Virus record (IMG/VR): IMGVR_UViG_3300009008_000285 | Span: 1 to 21,566 of that record | Reading direction: 5' to 3' (one strand) | Length of the DNA stretch: 21,566 bases | From: a virus | Shown here: piece after piece, positions 7,947 through 12,594 of the stretch | Position numbering within the stretch: position 1 is the first letter of the stretch | Layout of the letters: each line of letters begins with the position of its first letter | Translations under genes and position numbers: made by a program | The notes under the pieces: model-generated | Told to the model about the DNA's origin: nothing | Seen by the model: only the letters and a program-made list of their open reading frames with translations | The model's database searches: none

Positions 7947-8150
7947 TTATTTGCCACCTTTTTCATTTGTTTTCACTGCAGCAATAAACGATCCATCTGT
8001 TAATTGTGCATCATCTGCTGCACTCACACCGTTTACGTTAATTTTCACATTACTCCATCCAAGCTCTTCTTTTAGAGCTCCAACAGTAGTTGCTGTGACT
8101 GTTCGTTGTGTAAAATCACGTGATTCATACATTATATTAAGTTGAGGCAT
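7947..8150 (-). CDS. Ubiquitin-like (beta-grasp) protein with a Gly-Gly-Lys C-terminus
   Basis: This 67-residue protein looks like a small beta-grasp protein of the ThiS / PRTRC-C / ubiquitin-like class. The order is two N-terminal strands (LNIMYES and FTQRTVTA), a helix (VGALKEELG), a strand with a Gly turn (VKINVNGV), then a ThiS-like LTDGSFIAAVK strand and the tail NEKGGK. In this class the exposed diglycine is adenylated by an E1. Here one Lys follows the Gly pair, so removal of Lys67 would be needed, and the JAB peptidase two genes downstream could do it. The start has a strong AAGGAGG site. It is the first gene of the cassette, as expected for the protein needed in the largest amount. 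Identification rests on size, motif order and neighbours. Confidence 0.82.
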   Translation of the reverse strand: MPQLNIMYESRDFTQRTVTATTVGALKEELGWSNVKINVNGVSAADDAQLTDGSFIAAVKTNEKGGK

Positions 8151-8172
8151 TATGCCCTCCTTCTTTTTTTTT

Positions 8173-8200
8173 GTGTTATGTAGTAATTACCATAGGTCAA
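8173..8200 (-). promoter_or_regulatory. Possible promoter for the ubiquitin-like cassette
   Basis: On the minus strand TTGACC (8195-8200) and TAACAC (8173-8178) are 16 bases apart, just before the ribosome site of the Ubl gene. The -35 is good and the -10 is poor. The element overlaps the hairpin at 8194-8214, which could be an operator. Read-through from the small genes upstream is equally possible. Confidence 0.3.
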
Positions 8201-8270
8201 TAGGCGCCTGACCTGTAACCCTTATTATGCAAAGCATTCGGGGGTTTAGCGTGCAAGATTACAACTTGCA
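8194..8270 (-). promoter_or_regulatory. Structured leader upstream of the Ubl gene (three hairpins)
   Basis: On the minus strand three stems follow each other. The first is TGCAAG with CTTGCA around a 7-base loop (8252-8270). The second is AACCC with GGGTT enclosing an inner ATGC-TTT-GCAT hairpin (8217-8246). The third is AGGTCA with TGACCT around a 9-base loop (8194-8214). The segment lies in the 128-base noncoding gap between the last paralog gene and the Ubl gene. The first stem-loop looks like a Tyr anticodon arm (loop TTGTAAT), but no D-arm, T-arm or acceptor stem was found. Function unknown; it may be a regulatory leader or repressor target. Confidence 0.45.
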
Positions 8271-8278
8271 TATTACGA

Positions 8279-8569
8279 TTAATTTGTTTTGAAATCAAAG
8301 ACATGATATTTTTGCATTTTGAGTAAAGGCAATTCAATATCCATGATAAAGTCTTGCCATCTATTATCGAGCTGTTCCCAATAGTCATATCCTTCGGATG
8401 TGTGACCCCATCTAAAGGCATGATCAATCATACTTTCTTGATCTTCACGGCTATCACATTGTTGTATATAATATTCATCTATACAAGAGATATTTTGATC
8501 TATCTGTATATTGTTGCAAAAATAAAAGTATGCATCATGTTTTTTTAAGAATTGTGTTAATAAGTTCAT
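8279..8569 (-). CDS. Small phage protein of the tandem W-T-EG family, copy 3
   Basis: This 96-residue protein of unknown function is the third gene of a tandem paralog set. It shares with its two neighbours the block IDHAFRWGHTSEGYDYWEQL, followed by a Trp (NRW) and a final VFDF near the C-terminus. The N-terminal LLTQFLKKHD helix also matches the first copy (LISFLKNHG). Motifs of the form W-x2-T-x-EG-x2-[FY]W recur in small phage proteins of unknown role. The ribosome site is weak (GAAAG), so it may depend on coupling with the preceding gene 12 bases upstream. Confidence 0.75.
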   Translation of the reverse strand: MNLLTQFLKKHDAYFYFCNNIQIDQNISCIDEYYIQQCDSREDQESMIDHAFRWGHTSEGYDYWEQLDNRWQDFIMDIELPLLKMQKYHVFDFKTN

Positions 8570-8581
8570 TTTTCGATTCTT

Positions 8582-8878
8582 TCAGAAAACAAAAGCATAT
8601 CGTTTAATATCAGAAAAGGGAAATGTGTTATTTTCACAACATTTTACCCATTCTTTATGTATCTCATACCAATATTCGTCTTTTTCTGGTGTACAATACC
8701 AGAAAAATGATTGGTCTATCCATTGAGAAGTCTTTCCCCAATGTGCAGGATCAGACCAAAATAATGGGGATTTTGGCCTGTTCTTTTCAGTATGTTTTTG
8801 ATTGTTTTTAGTAAACTCTTCTTCGATATTGTGATATCTTAAAAAAGCTTCAAACTTTTGAATCATGTTTTCTTTCAT
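8582..8878 (-). CDS. Small phage protein of the tandem W-T-EG family, copy 2
   Basis: This 98-residue protein is the most divergent of the three paralogs. It keeps IDQSFFWYCTPEKDEYWYEI, a Trp nine residues later region (KEW) and a final YAFVF, but the EG of the motif is EK here. An insertion rich in Lys, Pro and Trp (about residues 25-55) is absent from the other copies. The ATG overlaps the stop of copy 1 by four bases (ATGA), with GGAG nine bases upstream. Function unknown; the three copies are probably translated from one message. Confidence 0.75.
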   Translation of the reverse strand: MKENMIQKFEAFLRYHNIEEEFTKNNQKHTEKNRPKSPLFWSDPAHWGKTSQWIDQSFFWYCTPEKDEYWYEIHKEWVKCCENNTFPFSDIKRYAFVF

Positions 8879-9159
8879 AATGTTATCTCCGTTCCAAAAT
8901 CAAATGCACGAGGTCTTGTAGTATTATAATTACCTAGCTTTAACTCTTCTTGCCATTTGTGTGAGATATCAAACCAAAAAGAACCACCTTCATTTGTGTG
9001 GTCCCACTCCAAAGCATGGTCAATAGCCTTAGGAGAAACCTCCATGCGGACACTATAATCTGCAAAATTTGATGCTACACCTTGAAAGGCTGGATCAAAT
9101 TGTTCTTCTAAACGATTTAGTACACCGTGGTTTTTAAGAAAAGATATTAGGTTGTTCAT
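8875..9159 (-). CDS. Small phage protein of the tandem W-T-EG family, copy 1
   Basis: This 94-residue protein is the first of the tandem set. It has the clearest motif, IDHALEWDHTNEGGSFWFDI, then HKW and a closing AFDF. The fold is unknown; the sequence is soluble and acidic with no membrane segment. The ATG has AAGGAG eight bases upstream, the best start of the three, so this gene probably carries the main entry site. A 142-base leader rich in inverted repeats precedes it. Confidence 0.78.
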   Translation of the reverse strand: MNNLISFLKNHGVLNRLEEQFDPAFQGVASNFADYSVRMEVSPKAIDHALEWDHTNEGGSFWFDISHKWQEELKLGNYNTTRPRAFDFGTEITL

Positions 9160-9301
9160 GTATTTACTCCTTGGTTAAATTGGAAAATGTGTAGACGCGT
9201 TATTCCTTTCAATTAAGCTGTGGCCGCTTGCTAGGCGTATAGGAACTTCCCCTATATATTAAGAACTGGTTTAACGTCTTAGGTTAGACGACAGGAATAG
9301 A
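9160..9301 (-). promoter_or_regulatory. Structured 142-base leader before the three-paralog operon
   Basis: This noncoding stretch holds at least two short hairpins: TATAGG with CCTATA around a 7-base loop (9238-9256) and CGTCT with AGACG around a 6-base loop (9279-9294). A GGCC...GGC pairing is possible beside the first. On the minus strand TTGAAA near 9206-9211 could be a -35, but no good -10 follows. No known riboswitch or ribozyme core was recognised. Confidence 0.35.
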
Positions 9302-9604
9302 TTAAGACCTAAAATAACTGTGTATAATTTCTTTATCTATATAAGATTTTAATTTTTTCACAGTTCTTCTTGAAGGTCTAATTGTATCATTAACTATCAT
9401 AATTCCATAGCTATATGGATAATTACTTGTCCATATAGTAAAAGGCCCTATAATAATGTTGCAATCACTTTTTTGTTTTACAGAAGCATGACTATTAATA
9501 ATAACATTCATAATTTCATCATAATCTCGATTATAAGAGCTATTCATTATCCAAAATGATGGATGGAATATGGTGAATACTATATCCTTAATAATTCTTA
9601 TCAT
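9302..9604 (-). CDS. Hypothetical protein, about 100 residues
   Basis: Unknown function. The start at 9604 is chosen because GGGAG lies a few bases before that ATG. It begins MIRIIKDIVFTIFHPSFWIM, a hydrophobic N-terminus that could be a weak membrane anchor. It continues with a beta-rich middle (CNIIIGPFTIW, YGIMIVND) and a basic C-terminal helix (RRTVKKLKSYIDKE). It overlaps the end of the Cys-rich gene upstream by 17 bases, so translation is probably coupled. A longer in-frame start would lie deep in that gene and lacks a ribosome site. Confidence 0.65.
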   Translation of the reverse strand: MIRIIKDIVFTIFHPSFWIMNSSYNRDYDEIMNVIINSHASVKQKSDCNIIIGPFTIWTSNYPYSYGIMIVNDTIRPSRRTVKKLKSYIDKEIIHSYFRS

Positions 9605-9992
9605 TTGTCTCTCCCTTTGTTTGTTTTTTTCTTTTTTCAAATATTGGCTTACAACTTTTGAGTATTGCAATAAATTGTTTAATGGTTTCTGGAAGCGATT
9701 TATCATTATTAATAAATTGCTTATAAATCTTTGTCATGAGAATTTTATCATTTTCTTCTTTAATTGTTAAAGAGCAATATTTAGGATGTAATGGACATTC
9801 TTTGCAAAAATGTTTTCCGTCTGGAGACCGAAATTCAAAACAAAACCCACAACTGGTCCAGATATGGCCATACCAATATGTTCTTCTATCTCGCTGGTCT
9901 TTTGCACAGGGTTTTCCTTCAAGACAATTCTGAAGGATATTTTCCCATTTGTCTATTGAAGATTTATACCTGCTCATTGCAGAATATTTCAT
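9588..9992 (-). CDS. Cys-rich, probably zinc-binding protein
   Basis: This protein of about 134 residues has no recognised family. Its first 80 residues hold eight Cys: two in the segment CLEGKPC, then CGFC, then FCKEC, then a PLHPKYCS segment. The layout suggests two metal sites. The rest is a Lys-rich helical tail. The ATG at 9992 has AAGGAG six bases upstream; a TTG two codons earlier would abut the ribosome site and is rejected. Small Cys-rich proteins in phage early regions often bind nucleic acid or host transcription factors, but nothing here proves this. Confidence 0.72.
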   Translation of the reverse strand: MKYSAMSRYKSSIDKWENILQNCLEGKPCAKDQRDRRTYWYGHIWTSCGFCFEFRSPDGKHFCKECPLHPKYCSLTIKEENDKILMTKIYKQFINNDKSLPETIKQFIAILKSCKPIFEKRKKQTKGETNDKNY

Positions 9993-10080
9993 AACCAACT
10001 CCTTTTTAATGTTTTAACAGATTATAAACCCTGTGGGCAAACTTCATCTGCTCATTAAGTTTTTAGTCTTTTTTATCCTC

Positions 10081-10533
10081 TTATAATAATGGTTTTGCTT
10101 GTTCTATCAAGTCTCTAAAATTATTAAGGAATTTACGGCTAAGTTCTCGAGTCTTAAATGTAAGAAAATAATGTTGATATTTACTAATGGATGTTGTTGC
10201 TCTATTATGATAAAAACATACAGCCCATTTATCCGTATTGTTTTCCCAATCTGGTGTCCACCCGTCATTATAGACTGCCATTAATAGACTAAGTTGAGAC
10301 AATGCTATGCTCGCTTTGGCTTGTTTGCTTGTTGCAAAGAGTTGCTCACAAGAGAAAAACGGAGTTGTTCCAGATTTATAAACATGACCATTTAATCCAT
10401 CAACATAAAAACCGTGGGGATACTTCAATTCCTTCCATGATGTTGGAAGTGCTCGTTCTTTTTGTAAGTTGTCGAGATATCTCTTCAAGGTTTCTTCTGA
10501 GATATCTTTTAATTTCATTTCCTCTGTTTTCAT
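10081..10533 (-). CDS. Conserved-type phage hypothetical protein, 150 residues
   Basis: No function is known. The N-terminus is a charged helix (about 1-30). The centre has FFSCEQLFATSKQAKASIALSQ followed by YNDGWTPDWENN and KWAVCFYHN. The end has HYFLTFKTRELSRKFLNNF then DLIEQAKPLL. The pattern of a helix, a GW-PDW turn and a closing TFKT-REL...FL-NF...LI segment is familiar from uncharacterised phage and prophage proteins. The ATG has AAGGAG seven bases upstream. The leader before it carries two interleaved inverted repeats (10562-10628) that may control it. Confidence 0.75.
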   Translation of the reverse strand: MKTEEMKLKDISEETLKRYLDNLQKERALPTSWKELKYPHGFYVDGLNGHVYKSGTTPFFSCEQLFATSKQAKASIALSQLSLLMAVYNDGWTPDWENNTDKWAVCFYHNRATTSISKYQHYFLTFKTRELSRKFLNNFRDLIEQAKPLL

Positions 10534-10561
10534 TTTATTCTCCTTTATTAATAAAAGCTAC

Positions 10562-10628
10562 TTACCAGGCAAGGGTAGGGATTACCTGGTAAATAGCGTC
10601 TGGTGCTTCGTAACCATAATTCCCTACC
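10562..10628 (-). promoter_or_regulatory. Interleaved inverted repeats: possible pseudoknot leader
   Basis: On the minus strand GGTAGGGA (10621-10628) pairs with TCCCTACC (10574-10581), and TTACCAGG (10585-10592) pairs with CCTGGTAA (10562-10569). The halves alternate, as in an H-type pseudoknot with two perfect 8-bp stems and connecting segments of 28, 3 and 4 bases. The 4-base crossing segment is short for an 8-bp stem, so two alternative hairpins are also possible. It lies in the 109-base gap directly before the 150-residue protein gene. Confidence 0.5.
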
Positions 10629-10642
10629 ACTTTAAATAGGCT

Positions 10643-10810
10643 CTATCTAATCATTGCTGCTACTACATGCCCTAAGACATACATCGACAACAATAAGCAG
10701 ACTATGACTAAGATTAAGTCTGCCATTATGTGGTATACCCAATATAAAGTTTTATACCACCTAGGTGGTGTTCTATACCACTTTCCTGTGTTATGATTGT
10801 ATTTATTCAT
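10643..10810 (-). CDS. Small single-span membrane protein
   Basis: This protein of about 55 residues has a Tyr/Trp/Arg-rich N-terminal half (MNKYNHNTGKWYRTPPRWYK) and a single hydrophobic span near residues 29-53 (ADLILVIVCLLLSMYVLGHV), ending in Arg. The ATG at 10810 has AGGAGG four bases upstream; longer in-frame starts lack a ribosome site. Function unknown. No holin was found beside the lysozyme, but this gene lies in the opposite, probably early operon, so a holin role is only a remote possibility. A perfect palindrome, ACCACCTAGGTGGT, at 10756-10769 lies inside the coding region. Confidence 0.62.
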   Translation of the reverse strand: MNKYNHNTGKWYRTPPRWYKTLYWVYHIMADLILVIVCLLLSMYVLGHVVAAMIR

Positions 10811-10852
10811 GATTCCTCCTATGATAAAAAAATAATAAAGCGTGAGCAACAA

Positions 10853-10888
10853 GGACATAACCCTAGTCATAAGACTAGAGCTATGCCC
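10853..10888 (-). promoter_or_regulatory. 16-bp hairpin with TTAT tetraloop
   Basis: The minus strand forms an uninterrupted 16-bp stem (three G-U pairs) closed by a TTAT loop. It starts ten bases after the stop of the 119-residue protein gene. No U-run follows on the minus strand within ten bases. On the plus strand the stem is followed by TACAATTTT. It could be an attenuator, an RNase III processing site, or a barrier to transcripts from the other strand. Confidence 0.55.
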
Positions 10889-10898
10889 TACAATTTTC

Positions 10899-11258
10899 CT
10901 AAAGGACTACATTCACTACAGTCGGCTTACTTACTGTAGGCTCTGAATCCATATAAGGTAGGAAGTAGATGACTGAACCTTCATCCGATTTAGACACGTT
11001 CTTCTTTGGGTCAAAGAACGGTGCTAAGTAATAGGTCTTGGTAGAATCAATCTTCACCTGTTTATTCCCTATTACGTCTGCAATCTTCTGTAAGCTCTTG
11101 CCTGATACTTCAGCCAGTTGAGGTAATGATTCGCTGACTACTGTGATTCGAGTAGTATCCCTCATTCCTCTAATGGTTTGACCATTTACTCTTACAAATG
11201 GGTTCTTGATTGCATGAAACGTACCCTTAGACTGAGCTTTTTTACTTTTACTTGCCAT
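10899..11258 (-). CDS. Hypothetical protein, first gene of the leftward block
   Basis: This 119-residue protein has a Lys/Ser-rich basic N-terminus (MASKSKKAQSKG), a central SLPQLAEVSGKSLQKIADVIGNK segment that could be two short helices, and a beta-rich acidic C-terminus with several TV repeats. The ATG has AAGGAG nine bases upstream. It is the gene nearest the operator-like palindromes at 11292-11450, so an autoregulatory role is possible, but no clear helix-turn-helix was seen. No family was recognised. Confidence 0.72.
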   Translation of the reverse strand: MASKSKKAQSKGTFHAIKNPFVRVNGQTIRGMRDTTRITVVSESLPQLAEVSGKSLQKIADVIGNKQVKIDSTKTYYLAPFFDPKKNVSKSDEGSVIYFLPYMDSEPTVSKPTVVNVVL

Positions 11259-11291
11259 GATAATGACTCCTTACGTTAGTTGATGATTAGT

Positions 11292-11306
11292 TACCTCGCA
11301 GAGGTA
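11292..11306. promoter_or_regulatory. Operator-like palindrome 1 (TACCT-N5-AGGTA)
   Basis: TACCTCGCAGAGGTA is part of a 17-base hairpin-like palindrome (11291-11307). It shares half-sites with the three palindromes at 11357-11450 and lies close to the start of the 119-residue protein gene. Confidence 0.5.
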
Positions 11307-11356
11307 AGAAGGGGGCAGGCTTCGCCTGCTACAGAGCCCTATAGCACCACTCTTTA

Positions 11357-11370
11357 TACCTCTATAGGTA
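11357..11370. promoter_or_regulatory. Operator-like palindrome 2 (TACCT-N4-AGGTA)
   Basis: TACCTCTATAGGTA is the exact reverse complement of the site at 11437-11450. The match extends outward to 21 bases with one mismatch (11350-11370 against 11437-11457). It would lie just downstream of the predicted leftward start of transcription. Confidence 0.55.
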
Positions 11371-11382
11371 TCTATAGTAGGT

Positions 11383-11411
11383 ATTATATATAGTGTACTT
11401 AAACTACTAAT
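11383..11411 (-). promoter_or_regulatory. Possible leftward promoter
   Basis: The minus strand has a perfect TATAAT at 11383-11388, between the operator-like arms. The -35 region 17 bases away (about 11406-11411) is poor. An AGGTA half-site overlaps the -10. Its position fits the start of the leftward operon. Confidence 0.42.
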
Positions 11412-11424
11412 AGAACTAATACTC

Positions 11425-11450
11425 AACCTAAAAAGGTACCTATAGAGGTA
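11425..11450. promoter_or_regulatory. Operator-like palindromes 3 and 4, overlapping
   Basis: AACCTAAAAAGGTA (11425-11438) and TACCTATAGAGGTA (11437-11450) share two bases and have the same half-sites as the other copies. They lie upstream of the leftward -35 region, so a repressor bound here and at 11357 could loop the DNA between them. Confidence 0.5.
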
Positions 11451-11638
11451 AAAAGAGAGGGGCTGTGGGCTATGTATATCTAGTACTCCCATTCTACTGC
11501 AATTTTTAGTAAGCACTAGTTATTAGTACGTATTTTAACGTGGTATTAATCTCAACCTTATTAGTGGGTATAGTTAGGGCTTATAGTAGTGGGAGGATAG
11601 GGGTATTATATATTATTTTTTGGTATAATTTTAGGAAT

Positions 11639-11720
11639 GGGTACTCAGTTTAGGAGTTATGGGTATTGTAGGGTTAGATTGGGTACAGGATTAGCTCTAG
11701 GTAGTGGTATATATTGGGTT
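11639..11720. repeat. Helically phased G-rich direct repeats
   Basis: GGGTA or GGGTT occurs on the plus strand at 11639, 11661, 11671, 11681 and 11716, with AGGAG near 11652. Most steps are 10 bases or about two turns. Two more GGGTA lie at 11566 and 11601. All are in the same orientation. This resembles iteron-like binding sites placed on one face of the DNA, but the repeat unit is short. Confidence 0.35.
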
Positions 11721-11751
11721 TAAAGTTTTTTTAAAAAAAGTAAAAAAAAGC

Positions 11752-11780
11752 TTGACTTGCATTGAAAAAGGTAGTAAATT
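11752..11780 (+). promoter_or_regulatory. Rightward promoter for the late block
   Basis: TTGACT (11752-11757) and TAAATT (11775-11780) are exactly 17 bases apart, matching five and four of six consensus bases. An A-run precedes it. It overlaps GACTTGCATTG, also present in the leftward promoter near 4842. The first rightward gene starts about 100 bases downstream. Confidence 0.6.
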
Positions 11781-11887
11781 AGTAGTGTTTAGAACTAGGT
11801 TAAACAGGTATTTAGAGGTCTTAAGAGTTTTCAAACGACAAAATACGTGTTGGTCTTGGTTAGGAGAGGTGGAAGAAGAGGAGAGAT

Positions 11888-12085
11888 ATGAAGCATAAGT
11901 ATGAGAAATACATCATTATTAGGGATAAGGGTGATAAGTTGAATTACCAGCGATTGTTTGCTGATATGGCTGATATGAGGGGTTTTAACGCAGCTGACAG
12001 GCAGAAGCAGTATTACGATGGGGTACACGAGTGGTTTGAGCAGCGTGAGTTTATGAAGAAGCATCCAAATGAGGTTCCATTTTGA
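11888..12085 (+). CDS. Small hypothetical protein, first gene of the rightward block
   Basis: This 65-residue soluble, charged protein has many Lys, Asp, Tyr and Arg (for example MKHKYEKYIIIRDKGDKLNY and FNAADRQKQYYDGVHEWFEQ). It is probably two or three helices. No membrane segment is present, so it is not a holin. The ATG has GGAGAG a few bases upstream. Its stop overlaps the TTG start of the lysozyme gene. Function unknown. Confidence 0.72.
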   Translation: MKHKYEKYIIIRDKGDKLNYQRLFADMADMRGFNAADRQKQYYDGVHEWFEQREFMKKHPNEVPF

Positions 12086-12594
12086 AGGATATAGATGGTG
12101 GTTGGGAAGAGGCCATTCCCTATTCAGTACAACAGCACATTGAGTTGAGAGAGGGGAATATAGCTTATTCCTATCTTGATACGCTGGGTATACTGACAGG
12201 TGGAGTGGGTCATCGTCTGAGTCCAGATGAGGCTGATGAGTACCCAGAGGGGACGGATATTCCTGAGTTAGTACGGAGGATGTGGTTGGAAGAGGATTTA
12301 TTCAGGGCCATGCGTTCTGCGAACAGGCAGGTGAAGCAGGTGAATCTGGAGGATGATACTGACAGGCATTGTCTGAGGAATGCTCTTGTCTCTGTGAACT
12401 TTCAGTTGGGTACGGGATGGTACAGAAAGTTTGTCAGGGCTTGGAAGGCTTTAAAGGAGCATGATTGGAGTTGTGTGGCGAAGGAGATTGTGTGGAAGAA
12501 TCCAGATCATGGGGATGAGATGACTCTGTGGTATCATCAGACACCTACTCGTGTTGAGGATTTCATTGAGGCATTGAGATGTTTGAAGTCGTAG
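12082..12594 (+). CDS. T4-type lysozyme (GH24 endolysin)
   Basis: This 170-residue enzyme is predicted to cut the bond between N-acetylmuramic acid and N-acetylglucosamine in peptidoglycan and so release progeny. The catalytic triad has the exact T4 lysozyme spacing: E24, eight residues, D33, five residues, T39, followed by GGVGH. The C-terminal half also follows T4 lysozyme, with NFQLGTGWYRKF and LWYHQTPTRVEDF. The length equals that of T4 lysozyme (about 164) plus a short N-terminal segment. There is no signal peptide, so a separate holin would be needed; none was identified. The start is TTG, overlapping the preceding TGA, with GAGG seven bases upstream; no other start would keep the catalytic Glu. 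It is unusual to find it directly before the terminase genes. Confidence 0.93.
   Translation: MKDIDGGWEEAIPYSVQQHIELREGNIAYSYLDTLGILTGGVGHRLSPDEADEYPEGTDIPELVRRMWLEEDLFRAMRSANRQVKQVNLEDDTDRHCLRNALVSVNFQLGTGWYRKFVRAWKALKEHDWSCVAKEIVWKNPDHGDEMTLWYHQTPTRVEDFIEALRCLKS

Larger units (their letters stand above)
11259..11887. other. Noncoding divergent control region, possible replication origin
   Basis: This 629-base gap separates the leftward and rightward genes. It contains four TACCT-type palindromes, a leftward promoter candidate, a G-rich direct repeat zone and a rightward promoter, each listed separately. A further short hairpin, GCAGGC-TTC-GCCTGC, lies at 11315-11329. The open frames that cross the region have no ribosome site and run through these elements, so they are not called as genes. 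Position, divergence and repeats make this the best place in the window for an origin or lysis-lysogeny type switch. Confidence 0.6.

Noticed and set aside
8194-8290. A possible tRNA-Tyr gene on the minus strand, suggested by a TTGTAAT loop closed by a 6-bp stem.
   Set aside because: No D-arm, no GTTCGAA-like T-arm and no matching acceptor stem could be found, and the 5' part would lie inside the coding end of the preceding gene.
9237-9249. GTATAGGAACTTC, identical to one 13-base arm of the yeast FRT recombination site.
   Set aside because: The second arm and the 8-base spacer are absent and no tyrosine recombinase is encoded here, so it is most likely a coincidence.
10021-10026. A perfect TATAAT on the minus strand upstream of the Cys-rich gene.
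   Set aside because: No -35-like sequence lies at 16-18 bases, so the match alone is not enough in AT-rich DNA.
10756-10769. A 14-bp perfect palindrome, ACCACCTAGGTGGT, as an operator.
   Set aside because: It lies inside the coding sequence of the small membrane protein, encodes part of its PPRW segment and has no second copy nearby.
11271-11516. An 81-codon leftward open frame in the control region.
   Set aside because: It covers the operator-like palindromes and promoter, has no ribosome site, and its low-complexity Ser/Leu/Tyr sequence looks like translated repeats.
11704-11898. A 64-codon rightward open frame just before the first rightward gene.
   Set aside because: It runs through the predicted promoter, has no ribosome site and overlaps the better-supported gene start at 11888.
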